Part shown: positions 6,491 through 13,620 of the stretch, piece by piece
Layout: each line of letters begins with the position of its first letter
Position numbering within the stretch: position 1 is the first letter of the stretch
Source: a bacterium
GTDB taxonomy: Bacteria; Chloroflexota; Dormibacteria; UBA8260; Bog-877
Reading direction: 5' to 3'
Assembly: GCA_021802115.1 (NCBI GenBank)
Contig: JAKABA010000093.1
Location: 1 to 13,719 of the forward strand
Length of the DNA: 13,719 nt
Translations under genes and position numbers: made by a program
The notes under the pieces: generated by a model
Told to the model about the DNA's origin: nothing
The model's database searches: none
What the model saw: only the letters and a program-made list of their open reading frames with translations

Positions 6491-7212
6491 TTCCAGGCCG
6501 CCCCACCCGAGTCCGGGGGCGAGTCGGGCCGGGCCGGCCTGATCACGACCCGGCGGCCCTCGTCCACTCCGGTGCTCTCGGAGGTGACGCCGGCCTCAGC
6601 GGCCAGCGCCATGTGCACCGCCCGGCGCTCGTAGGGCGGCATCGGATCAAGCATGATCGTGCGCCCGCTGCGCCGCACATCCGCCGCCAGCCGCAGCGCC
6701 ATCTGGCTCACGGTGCGCTCCCGGCGCTCCCGGTAGTGGGCGACGTCGACGATCACCCGCGGGGTCCCGGGGGATGGCGCCGTCGGGCGCAGCATCAGGT
6801 TGACCACGGTCTGCAGCGCCCGCAGCGACTCCCCCCGCCACCCGATCAGCACCCCCAGGTCCGGTCCGTCCACCAGCAGCGCCAGCGGGCCGTCGTCCCT
6901 GGCCGGGGAGCCGTCGGGCTGCAGGGGCCGGGTGACCGACACCTGCGCCTCCACCTCCATGAGCTCAAGCAGCCGCTCCAGGTGGTGCTTGGCCCGCACG
7001 ATGTCGGTCGGCAGGGGTCGGACCCGGACCACGGCCAAGGCTCCCGAGATCCGCTCCCCGGGCACCGCCATGCGCCCGGGGGAGACCACCTCCACCAGCG
7101 CCTGCTCCTCGGACACCCCGGCTTGTACCAGCGCCAGGGTCCGGGCCTCCTCGAGGGTGGGGGCCTGGGCTTCGAAGAAGCCGGTCTCGGTTCCCGGCTG
7201 GTCGGCGCTCAT
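6487..7212 (-). CDS. jag: Jag/KhpB (EloR) RNA-binding protein with KH and R3H domains
   Basis: This 241-residue protein has the full family layout: a Jag-N domain (about 10-60), a KH domain (about 80-145) with the GxxG loop GWRG at 124-127 (VLIGWRGESLRALQ), and an R3H domain (about 165-228) with the R-x-x-x-H motif at Arg196-His200. Family members bind RNA and, in Gram-positive bacteria, influence cell elongation and division; the gene classically follows yidC/spoIIIJ. The ATG at 7212 is chosen over longer in-frame extensions into yidC because it begins right at the conserved start and sits 10 bp after the yidC stop. There is no clear Shine-Dalgarno sequence, so coupling to yidC translation is likely. 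Confidence 0.92.
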   Translation of the reverse strand: MSADQPGTETGFFEAQAPTLEEARTLALVQAGVSEEQALVEVVSPGRMAVPGERISGALAVVRVRPLPTDIVRAKHHLERLLELMEVEAQVSVTRPLQPDGSPARDDGPLALLVDGPDLGVLIGWRGESLRALQTVVNLMLRPTAPSPGTPRVIVDVAHYRERRERTVSQMALRLAADVRRSGRTIMLDPMPPYERRAVHMALAAEAGVTSESTGVDEGRRVVIRPARPDSPPDSGGAAWN

Positions 7213-7222
7213 CGAAAGCAGC

Positions 7223-8299
7223 TCATTTGGTGCGCGTCCGGCGGCGTCCCCGCCCGGGGGGCGCCGCCCCCGGCTTGCTGCGCCCGTTCCCGGCGGATCC
7301 GGGAGCGGTCTTGGGGATGAGCTGCGCCTGCTGGCCGGCCCTGCCCCTGGCCTCAGGGGAGCTGCTGCCGCTCGGTGGCAGCTTCTTCGGGCCGGATGGC
7401 GGGGCCGACGAGAACCCATCGCCGTACTCAGTCCGGAAGCGTCCCATCGGCGAGTTGGGGGGATACCACCCGGAGCCGGGCACCCAGGAGGGCATCCGCA
7501 GCCCGCCCCAGCCCATCATGGTGTAGACCTGGATCACCATGATGGCGCTCTGGGTGATCCAGTAGAGCCCCACGCCCTGATAGAAGTTCAGGGCGAAGAA
7601 GGCGATCATCACCGGCATCAGATAGGTGGTCTGGGACATCACCCGGTACATCTGCCGCTCTGATTCGCTCATGTCCGGGCGGGCGGGCTGCATCATCATC
7701 TTCGACTGCATGAAGGTGAGCACCCCGGCCAGGATGGGGATGATCAGGAGGGCGGGGTCCCCGATGATCCCCCCCTTGACCTTGAAGGCGACGTCGCTCA
7801 GCTGAGGCACCCACAGGAACCCACCCTTGACGCTGTGGGACTGCGAGAGCTTCTCGATGGCGCCGTAGAGGGCGTAGATGAACGGCATCTGGATCAGCAG
7901 CGGCAGGCAGCCGGAGAGCTGCCCCAGGGGGTTGATGTTGTGGCGCTTGTAGAGCGCCATCGTCTCCTCGTTCAGCCGCGCCCGGTCCTTCTTGTACTTG
8001 CGCTGGATCTCCTTCAGCTCCGGCCCGATGCGGCGCTGCTCGGCCTGGATGCGCCACTGGGTGGCGATCTGCCAGCGGAAGAGGGGGAACAGGATCCCCC
8101 GGATGATCACGGTGATGGCGATGATGGCGACCCCGAAGGCCCCGATCGCAGCCGTGGGCCCGAAGGCCTGAAACACCTTGTCCAGGAAGTTGAGCGCGAT
8201 CCCGACCGGGGTCAGGAGGATGTAGAAGAAGATGGCCTCGAACGGGTTGGATGGCGGTGGCGCCATCGGGTTCACGAAGCCCAGCAGCTCAATGCCCAT
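7223..8299 (-). CDS. yidC: Membrane protein insertase YidC/Oxa1 (Gram-positive type)
   Basis: YidC inserts and folds membrane proteins, alone or with SecYEG. The 358-residue protein lacks the large periplasmic domain of proteobacterial YidC. An N-terminal hydrophobic segment (about 18-40) is followed by TM AIIAITVIIRGILFPLF with the conserved groove arginine Arg67. Next are the cytoplasmic hairpin (about 75-125; KEIQRKYKKDRARLNEETMALYK split over two helices), the INPLGQLSGCLPLLIQMPFIYALY segment and two further TM pairs to about 275. A roughly 80-residue Pro/Ser/Arg-rich basic tail ending RGRRRTRTK probably contacts the ribosome. No lipobox is seen. The ATG at 8299 overlaps the end of yidD by 11 bp. 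Confidence 0.95.
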   Translation of the reverse strand: MGIELLGFVNPMAPPPSNPFEAIFFYILLTPVGIALNFLDKVFQAFGPTAAIGAFGVAIIAITVIIRGILFPLFRWQIATQWRIQAEQRRIGPELKEIQRKYKKDRARLNEETMALYKRHNINPLGQLSGCLPLLIQMPFIYALYGAIEKLSQSHSVKGGFLWVPQLSDVAFKVKGGIIGDPALLIIPILAGVLTFMQSKMMMQPARPDMSESERQMYRVMSQTTYLMPVMIAFFALNFYQGVGLYWITQSAIMVIQVYTMMGWGGLRMPSWVPGSGWYPPNSPMGRFRTEYGDGFSSAPPSGPKKLPPSGSSSPEARGRAGQQAQLIPKTAPGSAGNGRSKPGAAPPGRGRRRTRTK

Positions 8300-8531
8300 G
8301 GATCAGCTCCTCGGGCAGAGGGACCGGGTCGTAGCCGCCCTCGTGAAATGGGTTGCAGCGCAGGATCCGGCGGATCCCCATCCACCACCCCCGGCCGAAG
8401 CCGTAGAGCTGGATCGCCTCATACGTGTAGTGGGAGCAGCTGGGCTCGTAGCGGCAGCCGCCGACCAGTCCCAGCACCGGGCTGAGCGCGACCTGGTAGA
8501 AGGCGATGAACCACAACGAGAGCTTCTTCAC
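8289..8531 (-). CDS. yidD: Membrane protein insertion efficiency factor YidD
   Basis: This small 80-residue protein has the family signature CRYEPSCSHYTYEAI (26-40) and RCNPFHEGGYDPVP (58-71), and an amphipathic N-terminus (LSLWFIAFYQVALSPVLG) that should attach it to the inner membrane face. YidD helps YidC-dependent insertion and almost always lies between rnpA and yidC, as here. The GTG start at 8531 overlaps the rnpA TGA in a GTGA junction, so it is probably translated by coupling. Confidence 0.94.
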   Translation of the reverse strand: MKKLSLWFIAFYQVALSPVLGLVGGCRYEPSCSHYTYEAIQLYGFGRGWWMGIRRILRCNPFHEGGYDPVPLPEELIHGH

Positions 8532-8863
8532 GAAGCACTCACCCCCAGTCGCTCCAGGTGGTGGTGCAACGACCCGGCCAAGGCCGAGTACGGACTCGCC
8601 ACCGCCTCCCGGGTCGGAATCAGGACCAGGTCATAGGGAAAAAGCCCCGCCAGCTCGCCGCGGGCGGCCTCCCGCAGCCGCCGCCGCACCCGGTTGCGGT
8701 CCACCGCATTCCCCAGGTGGCGGCCTGCCGAGATCCCAAAGCGGGGGTGTTCGAGCCCGTTGGGGCGCGCCTGCACGCGGAGCAGCCGGTCCGCCACCGC
8801 TCTCCGCTCCGCCCGCACCCGCTGGAAGTCCGCGGAGCGGCGGAGCCGAAAGCCGCTGTTCAC
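8528..8863 (-). CDS. rnpA: Ribonuclease P protein component
   Basis: RnpA is the basic protein subunit that assists the RNase P RNA in maturing tRNA 5' ends. The 111-residue product shows the RNR signature [14 protein letters not shown] (52-65), the early [12 protein letters not shown] segment and the later PYDLVLIPT beta strand. The GTG start at 8863 overlaps the rpmH TGA by 4 bp (GTGA). The RNase P RNA gene itself is not in this window. Confidence 0.94.
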   Translation of the reverse strand: MNSGFRLRRSADFQRVRAERRAVADRLLRVQARPNGLEHPRFGISAGRHLGNAVDRNRVRRRLREAARGELAGLFPYDLVLIPTREAVASPYSALAGSLHHHLERLGVSAS

Positions 8864-9006
8864 CGCACTGGCGCGGGCGTCAGCCGCCAGCGGCCCTTGA
8901 GGCGCCGGCGCTTGAGCACACGCACACCTCCCGGGGTCGACATCCGGGCCCGGAACCCGTGCACCTTCCTCCGATAGCGCTTCTTGGGCTGAAAGGTTCT
9001 CTTGAT
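8860..9006 (-). CDS. rpmH: 50S ribosomal protein L34, apparent ATC start
   Basis: The 48-residue basic protein is unmistakable: [20 protein letters not shown], then MSTPGG and [13 protein letters not shown]. Family members start M-K-R-T, but here the codon before AAG AGA ACC is ATC at 9006-9004, not ATG. AGAGGAGA lies seven bases upstream of that ATC, exactly where a ribosome-binding site for it should be. The nearest standard in-frame start is a GTG at 9036, which would add [10 protein letters not shown], has no Shine-Dalgarno sequence and would swallow the good one. So L34 either starts at a rare ATC codon or carries a single-base ATG-to-ATC change or sequencing error. Confidence 0.88.
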   Translation of the reverse strand: MKRTFQPKKRYRRKVHGFRARMSTPGGVRVLKRRRLKGRWRLTPAPVR

Positions 9007-9080
9007 GACTGGTCTCCTCTGCCGGCTGGTCCCCACCAGGGGCAGCGCAGGGCGCAGTTGCAATAGGTTGCGACCGCCTG

Positions 9081-9089
9081 AGGATAGCA
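9081..9089 (-). promoter_or_regulatory. Candidate extended -10 promoter of the rpmH operon
   Basis: On the - strand TGCTATCCT fits an extended -10 (TGn plus TATCCT). Transcription would start near 9074, giving a leader of about 68 nt before the ATC start of rpmH. No good -35 was seen. Confidence 0.3.
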
Positions 9090-9246
9090 GAGATCCGCGC
9101 CCGCCCTTGCCGGCGATGAGCGCCCTCGCGGGGAACTCGGGCGAGCCGGCCGCGTCGGGGTCCGCCCCGCCCGCCCGCCGATCTCCGAACCAGGGCACCC
9201 TGTCCCCGCCGGTCCCAGGCGGAGGATTGCGCCCGAGGGCCGGCGG

Positions 9247-9255
9247 TGCTACCAT
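9247..9255 (+). promoter_or_regulatory. Candidate extended -10 promoter of dnaA
   Basis: TGCTACCAT resembles an extended -10 (TGn plus TACCAT). It would place the DnaA-box-like pair at 9333-9352 in the transcribed leader. TACATT at 9297-9302 is an alternative -10. Neither has a clear -35. Confidence 0.22.
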
Positions 9256-9332
9256 CCCGAAGCGACCGCGGGGGTGGGCCAGGCCCGGTCCGAGCTTACA
9301 TTTTCACAGGGTGTATCTCCCCCTCAGGTGAG

Positions 9333-9352
9333 TTTTCCACTCCTGTGCACAA
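9333..9352. promoter_or_regulatory. Pair of DnaA-box-like sites upstream of dnaA
   Basis: TTTTCCACT (9333-9341, +) differs from TTATCCACA at two positions. TTGTGCACA (9352-9344, -) differs from the high-GC Gram-positive form TTGTCCACA at one. They face each other, two bases apart, about 70 bp before the dnaA start. Such sites commonly serve dnaA autoregulation or form part of a bipartite origin; that role is inferred. Confidence 0.45.
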
Positions 9353-9419
9353 GGTGTGAATTGCCTTCGTTTGACCTGCCCTCGTTCCTCCCTTTGCGGC
9401 CCCTGCAGCCGGAGCGCTG

Positions 9420-10787
9420 TTGAGCATCTCGCCGGACCAGCTCTGGGTGGCGGCTCAGGAGGAGCTTCGCTTCCAGGTGAGCCGCCCCGGCTACGAGGCG
9501 TGGCTCAAGAACGCTCGTCTCTTGACCCTCGAGGAGGAATCCGGGCGGGCCGTGATCGGGGTACCGACCCCGCTGGCCCGGGACTGGGTCAGCGACCGCT
9601 ACGCCGCGGTGATCCGGGAGACGCTTTCGGCGATTCTGAATCGCGACGTGGACGTCGAGTTCGCGGTCCAGTCGGCGGGCGCTGAGGCGCCCCCTCAGGT
9701 GATGGTGAGAGGAGACCTCGGTGAACGCCGCGCCGACCAGGGGGAGGGAACCGCTGAGACCGTCCCGGGGCTCAACCCGCGCTACACCTTCTCGGCCTTC
9801 GTGGTGGGCAACACCTCCCGCTTCGCGGAGGCGGCGTGTCGCGCCGTCGCCGACTCCCCCAGCCGGGCCTACAACCCGCTGTTCCTCTACGGCGGGGTGG
9901 GTCTCGGCAAGACCCACCTGATGCACGCGGTCGGCCACGCGGTCTGGCAGCGCCACCGCCAGCGGGTGGCCTACGTGACCTCCGAGAGCTTCATGAACCA
10001 GATGATCACCTCCATCCAGGAGAACCGGATGGCGGAGTTCCGCACCCGCTACCGGACCGTCGACGTGCTGCTGGTCGACGACATCCAGTTCCTGGCCGGC
10101 AAGGACAGAACCCAGGAGGAGTTCTTCCACACCTTCAACGCGCTCCAGGAGGTCAACCGCCAGATCGTGATCACCAGCGATCGCCCGCCCCGGGAGATCC
10201 CCACCCTGGAGGACCGGCTGCGCACCCGCTTCGAGGGCGGGCTGATGGCGGACATCCAGCCCCCCGACTTCGAGACCAGGCTCGCGATTTTGCGCAGCAA
10301 GCTCACCCCCTCCCAGGCCTGGGTGGCGGACGACGTGCTCTCCTTCATCGCCCACAACATCAAGAAGAACATCCGGGAGCTGGAGGGGGCGCTGACCAGG
10401 GTGCTCGCCCACGCCTCCATCAATGGGGGCGGGAGCCCCTCCCTGGACGAGGTCTCAGAGATCCTGAAGGACATCATCCCGACCGCCGACACCCGCCCGA
10501 TCTCGGTCGAGGCGGTGCAGGCGTTGGTTGCCGATTACTACGGGATATCGGTGAAGGAGATGACCAGCAAGAGGCGGGATAAGCACATCGTCTTTCCCCG
10601 CCAGATCGCCATGTACCTGATCCGCGAGGAGATCGCCATGAGCCTGCCCGCAATCGGGCTGGCCTTCGGGGGGCGGGACCACACCACCGTGCTCCACTCC
10701 TACGAGAAGATCTCCAACGACGCCAAGGAGGATCCCAAGGTGGCCGAGGACATCGCCCGGCTCCGCGACCAGCTGCGGTCGAGCTGA
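9420..10787 (+). CDS. dnaA: Chromosomal replication initiator protein DnaA
   Basis: DnaA binds DnaA boxes and melts oriC. All four domains are visible in 455 residues: domain I (1-85, [12 protein letters not shown]...), a short linker (86-115), the AAA+ domain III (116-340) and the DNA-binding domain IV (345-455). Key motifs are Walker [10 protein letters not shown] (158-166), Walker [12 protein letters not shown] (214-224), sensor I TSDRPP (252-257), EDRLRTRF with the arginine finger (264-271), sensor [11 protein letters not shown] (317-325) and the DnaA signature [11 protein letters not shown] (417-427). The TTG at 9420 is chosen because it sits just before the conserved domain I and has GGAG five bases upstream. 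Linker domain II is short for the family. Confidence 0.97.
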   Translation: MSISPDQLWVAAQEELRFQVSRPGYEAWLKNARLLTLEEESGRAVIGVPTPLARDWVSDRYAAVIRETLSAILNRDVDVEFAVQSAGAEAPPQVMVRGDLGERRADQGEGTAETVPGLNPRYTFSAFVVGNTSRFAEAACRAVADSPSRAYNPLFLYGGVGLGKTHLMHAVGHAVWQRHRQRVAYVTSESFMNQMITSIQENRMAEFRTRYRTVDVLLVDDIQFLAGKDRTQEEFFHTFNALQEVNRQIVITSDRPPREIPTLEDRLRTRFEGGLMADIQPPDFETRLAILRSKLTPSQAWVADDVLSFIAHNIKKNIRELEGALTRVLAHASINGGGSPSLDEVSEILKDIIPTADTRPISVEAVQALVADYYGISVKEMTSKRRDKHIVFPRQIAMYLIREEIAMSLPAIGLAFGGRDHTTVLHSYEKISNDAKEDPKVAEDIARLRDQLRSS

Positions 10788-11055
10788 TGTCACCCACAGC
10801 TTGTCCAGATCCCCTGGGGACAAGGCAGCTGCACCTGGGGGTTGCGGCTGCCAGCACGGCCCTGGTGGATAACCGCTTCGAACCAGTGCCCCCAATCCAC
10901 AGGATGTCCACCGCCAGTTCGAGATCGTCCAAGGGCGATTTCCCCAGGCTGAACTCCCCTACTATGACTGCGTTTCCCAAAATCTCGTCCCCGTCCGCTG
11001 TGGCCCTGTGGAGTGGGTCCGGCCCGGGCGCATCGTCGACAAGGAGGCACCCGAT
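10788..11055. other. oriC: Candidate replication origin (oriC) between dnaA and dnaN
   Basis: This 268-bp non-coding spacer has DnaA-box-like 9-mers on both strands, scored against TTRTCCACA. TTGTCCAGA (10801-10809, +), TTGTCCCCA (10823-10815, -) and TTATCCACC (10872-10864, -) each have one mismatch. TCACCCACA (10790-10798, +), CAATCCACA (10893-10901, +) and ATGTCCACC (10904-10912, +) have two. CTTGTCC/GGACAAG (10800-10806 and 10818-10824) is a 7-bp inverted repeat formed by two of them. A somewhat A+T-richer stretch follows (about 10958-10990) that could be the unwinding element. Genes on both sides point away from this region, as expected at an origin. Confidence 0.6.
10960..10965 (+). promoter_or_regulatory. 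Possible -10 box for dnaN
   Basis: TACTAT lies in the A+T-richer part of the dnaA-dnaN spacer, about 90 bp before dnaN. No matching -35 is evident, and the same bases may instead belong to the origin unwinding region. Confidence 0.2.
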
Positions 11056-12183
11056 TTGAAATGCACGGTCTCGCCCCAACAGTTGAGCTCAGGCCTGGCG
11101 GCGGTGAGCCGGGCGGTGTCGACCAGGAACACCCTGCCCATCCTCAGCAACGTGCTGGTGGAGGCCAGAGAGGGGGCGCTTGAGCTGACCGCGACCAACC
11201 TGGACCTGACCATCCACCACACCCTCACCGCCGAGGTGGTGGCCTCCGGCCAGGTGACGGTGCCGGCTCGGATCCTGTCCGAGTTCATCTCCGCCCTTCC
11301 TGAGCAGCCCCTCGACTGGGAGCTGGATCCGGTGCACCAGACGGTGAGGCTGCAGAGTGGTCGCTTCGACGCCCACATCCGAGGGATCGACGCCGCGGAA
11401 TTCCCGCCCCTGCCCGAGGTGGCGGATGGGGAGTCCTTCGAACTGGATCCCCAGGAGCTGCTGGCGGCGATCGAGCAGACCGTGATCGCAGCCAGCGGTG
11501 ACGAGGGCAGGCCGGTCTACACCGGGGTCCTGTTCGAGGTTAAAGGACGCGACGTGAACCTGGTCGCGACCGATGGGCACCGGCTGGCGGTGCGCCGGCT
11601 GAAGCTGGCGCAGGAGGGGTCTGGGGCCGAGTTCTCGGTGATCATCCCCGCCCGGGCGCTGGCGGAGGTGGCGCGGTTGCTCAAGCCGGTGGCGTCCACC
11701 CCGGCGTCGGTGGGGATGAGGGTATCCGGCGCCCGCTCCCAGGTCAGGTTTCAGATCCCCGGATACGAGGTGACCGCCAGGCTCATCGACGGGGGCTACC
11801 CCACCTACGAGAAGGTGATCCCCCAGGGGTCGCAGTCGCTGGTCCGGGCCTCCACCGAGGAGTTGCGCCGGACCACCAGGGTGGTGGCGCTGTTCGCACG
11901 CGACGCCGCCAACGTCCTCAAGCTGCGCTGCGAGCCCGGTCAGATCGTGCTCTCCGCCAACACCAACGAGGTGGGCGACAACGTGGCCACGATCGACGCG
12001 ACCCTGGAGGGGGACAGCGTTGGGATCGCCTTCAACGCGCGCTACGTCTCCGACGTCCTGGGGTTGTTGGACAGCCCGGAGGTGGAGTTCGTGCTCAACG
12101 GGCCGCTGGCGCCCGGCCTGATCAGGGTCCCCGGGGACGACACCTACCGCTACATCATCATGCCGGTGCGGGTGGCGCTCTAG
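11056..12183 (+). CDS. dnaN: DNA polymerase III beta sliding clamp
   Basis: The beta clamp is a ring dimer that tethers DNA polymerase III to DNA. The 375-residue product spans the three clamp domains. It begins MKCTVSPQQLSSGL, includes RNTLPILSNVLVEA (domain I), LVATDGHRLAVRR (domain II) and the C-terminal YRYIIMPVRVAL, matching the usual MPMRL-type end that forms the partner-binding pocket. The TTG at 11056 is chosen because AAGGAGG (11041-11047) lies eight bases upstream; the longer GTG start at 11008 would place that site within the coding region. dnaN is followed by recF after 19 bp. Confidence 0.97.
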   Translation: MKCTVSPQQLSSGLAAVSRAVSTRNTLPILSNVLVEAREGALELTATNLDLTIHHTLTAEVVASGQVTVPARILSEFISALPEQPLDWELDPVHQTVRLQSGRFDAHIRGIDAAEFPPLPEVADGESFELDPQELLAAIEQTVIAASGDEGRPVYTGVLFEVKGRDVNLVATDGHRLAVRRLKLAQEGSGAEFSVIIPARALAEVARLLKPVASTPASVGMRVSGARSQVRFQIPGYEVTARLIDGGYPTYEKVIPQGSQSLVRASTEELRRTTRVVALFARDAANVLKLRCEPGQIVLSANTNEVGDNVATIDATLEGDSVGIAFNARYVSDVLGLLDSPEVEFVLNGPLAPGLIRVPGDDTYRYIIMPVRVAL

Positions 12184-12198
12184 GCGCCTAAGGGCGCC
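12183..12198 (+). promoter_or_regulatory. Hairpin covering the recF ribosome-binding site
   Basis: GGCGCC (12183-12188), TAAG loop, GGCGCC (12193-12198) forms a 6-bp all-GC stem. The likely recF Shine-Dalgarno AAGGG (12190-12194) lies partly in the loop and partly in the right arm, eight bases before the GTG. The first base of the stem is the last base of the dnaN stop codon. A ribosome finishing dnaN would open the hairpin, so recF translation may depend on dnaN translation. There is no T-tract, so it is not an intrinsic terminator. Confidence 0.45.
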
Positions 12199-12202
12199 GG
12201 CT

Positions 12203-13330
12203 GTGCACATCTCCCAGATCAGGCTCCTCAACTTCCGGGTATACCGCGAGGCGACCGTAGACCTCCTGCCCGGGGTGAACCTGATCCTGGGCGCCAACGG
12301 CTCGGGCAAGACCAGTCTGTTGGAGGCGGTGGCGACGGTGGCTCTGACCCGCTCTCCCAGGACGGGATCACTGGGGGAGTGCGCGACCTTCGAGGCGACC
12401 GACATGGGGGTGTCGGTGACCCTGGAGCCGGGGCGGGCGGCGGATGTGCTGGAGTTGCGCGCCCAGCGTCAGGGACCTTCGGGGAGGTGGACCAGGACGC
12501 TCCGCGAGAACGGGAGTCAGGTGCCCGCGGGAACGGTGCTGGGCAAGCTGGGAGTGGTCGTCTTCTGGCCGGAGGATCTGGCATTGGTGAAGTCCGGACC
12601 AGATCCCCGGCGCCGATTGCTGGATGTGGCGCTGAGCCAGATCAGCCCGGAGTACTCGGAGGCTGCGATCCGGTGCCGGCGGGTGCTGGAGCAGCGCAAC
12701 CGGCTGCTGCGGCGGATTCGGGAGGGGGAGGATGCCAGCCTGCTGCAGCCGTGGGACCAGGCTCTCATCGCGCACGGAGCCGTCGTAATGCGACACCGGC
12801 GGCGCTTTTTGGAGCGGGCCGAGCCGGTGGTGCAGGAGGCGGTCCGTGCGATTGGGGAGTCCGGCAAGGTGGAGCTCATCTACAGGCCCGGAGGGGACTC
12901 CCCGCAGTCCTGGTGCGAGGAGGATTTGCTGCGGTCCAGGCTGCGCGACGTCAGAGCGGAGGAGATCGCACGGGGACAGTCACTGGTGGGGCCCCATCGC
13001 GACGATTTTGAGGTGATCATGGGCGGCCGGGCGGCCCGGCAGTTCGCCTCCCAGGGACAGCAGCGGACAATCGTGCTGGCCCTCAAGGAGGCGGAGGTGA
13101 GGATCCACACCGAGACTTCGGGAAGGTTGCCGCTGGTGATGCTGGACGACGTGCTGTCTGAGCTCGACGAACGCCACCGTCATGGACTCATCTCCCGACT
13201 GGGAACGGACCTCAGAGTCGAGCAGACCCTGCTGACGGCGACCGAGGACCACGGGGTGGGAGCGGAGATGCCGGTCTCCCGAGTGGTCCAGGTCAGCGGG
13301 GGGACGATCATTTGGGATGGGGAGCGCTAG
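12203..13330 (+). CDS. recF: DNA replication and repair protein RecF
   Basis: RecF is an SMC/ABC-like ATPase that helps load RecA at gaps with RecO and RecR. The 375-residue length is typical. It shows LLNFRVYREATVDL followed by Walker A GANGSGKTS (30-38), FWPEDLALVKSGP (121-133), GPHRDD (263-268), the ABC signature SQGQQR (283-288), Walker B LVMLDD (311-316) and the D-loop SELD (319-322). The GTG at 12203 gives the conserved start HISQIRLLNFR. It follows dnaN at 19 bp and precedes DUF721 by 5 bp, so the three are likely co-transcribed. Confidence 0.96.
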   Translation: MHISQIRLLNFRVYREATVDLLPGVNLILGANGSGKTSLLEAVATVALTRSPRTGSLGECATFEATDMGVSVTLEPGRAADVLELRAQRQGPSGRWTRTLRENGSQVPAGTVLGKLGVVVFWPEDLALVKSGPDPRRRLLDVALSQISPEYSEAAIRCRRVLEQRNRLLRRIREGEDASLLQPWDQALIAHGAVVMRHRRRFLERAEPVVQEAVRAIGESGKVELIYRPGGDSPQSWCEEDLLRSRLRDVRAEEIARGQSLVGPHRDDFEVIMGGRAARQFASQGQQRTIVLALKEAEVRIHTETSGRLPLVMLDDVLSELDERHRHGLISRLGTDLRVEQTLLTATEDHGVGAEMPVSRVVQVSGGTIIWDGER

Positions 13331-13335
13331 CCGCG

Positions 13336-13620
13336 ATGGAGGGCATCGACCAGATCCTGCCCCGGGTGGTGCGCAAGATGGGGGTGAGCCGCCAGGTTCG
13401 GCAGGCCCGGGTGGAGGCCGCGTTCAAGCAGGCATGCGGGGAGTACCTGCGGGACCACGTCCGGGTGGTGGCGGTTCAGGGTGCGACCCTGGTGGTGGCC
13501 TGCGCCCACCCGGCGATCGCGCATCAGCTGCAGATGGAGTCGGTGCGCATGCTGGAGGCGGTGAACGTGGAGCTGGATGCCCCGCCGCTGAAGCGTCTGC
13601 GCTTCGTCAGTGAGGGCTGA
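13336..13620 (+). CDS. DUF721 domain-containing protein
   Basis: This 94-residue protein belongs by sequence and position to the DUF721 (DciA-like) group commonly found directly after recF. It begins MEGIDQILPRVVRKMGV, and the core is VEAAFKQACGEYLRDHVRVVAVQGATLVVACAHPAIAHQLQME split over two strands and helices, matching the usual W-x-x-[IV]-x-G...A...G-x-L-x-V...S-x-x-A-x-x-L pattern. DciA-type relatives help load or run the replicative helicase; whether this short version does so is inferred. The ATG at 13336 is preferred over an in-frame TTG at 13312 that lies within recF. Its last 14 bp overlap a converging - strand gene. Confidence 0.8.
   Translation: MEGIDQILPRVVRKMGVSRQVRQARVEAAFKQACGEYLRDHVRVVAVQGATLVVACAHPAIAHQLQMESVRMLEAVNVELDAPPLKRLRFVSEG

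Larger units (their letters stand above)
9007..9419. promoter_or_regulatory. rpmH-dnaA divergent intergenic region
   Basis: This 413-bp spacer between the divergent rpmH operon and dnaA is GC-rich in its middle (9100-9290). It becomes clearly richer in A+T at 9295-9375, where two DnaA-box-like sites lie. Candidate extended -10 boxes face both ways: TGCTATCCT on the - strand (9089-9081) and TGCTACCAT on the + strand (9247-9255). No gene is supported here; the + strand open frame at 9002-9331 is low-complexity Pro/Arg/Gly/Ser. Confidence 0.5.

Noticed and set aside
9002..9331. 109-codon + strand open frame between rpmH and dnaA
   Set aside because: Low-complexity Pro/Arg/Gly/Ser composition, overlaps the rpmH start and promoter region, and resembles no family.
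9324..10412. 362-codon - strand open frame opposite dnaA
   Set aside because: Mirror of dnaA codon structure; dnaA motifs on the + strand are unambiguous.
10811..10820. CCCCTGGGGA palindrome as a dnaA terminator
   Set aside because: No T-tract follows and it lies between two DnaA-box-like sites; more likely part of the origin's inverted repeat.
11008..11055. Upstream GTG start for dnaN
   Set aside because: It would place the AAGGAGG ribosome-binding site within the gene and add 16 residues not seen in the family; TTG at 11056 fits better.
11089..12405. 438-codon - strand open frame opposite dnaN and recF
   Set aside because: Crosses two well-supported genes and has shadow-like His/Gly/Arg-rich composition.
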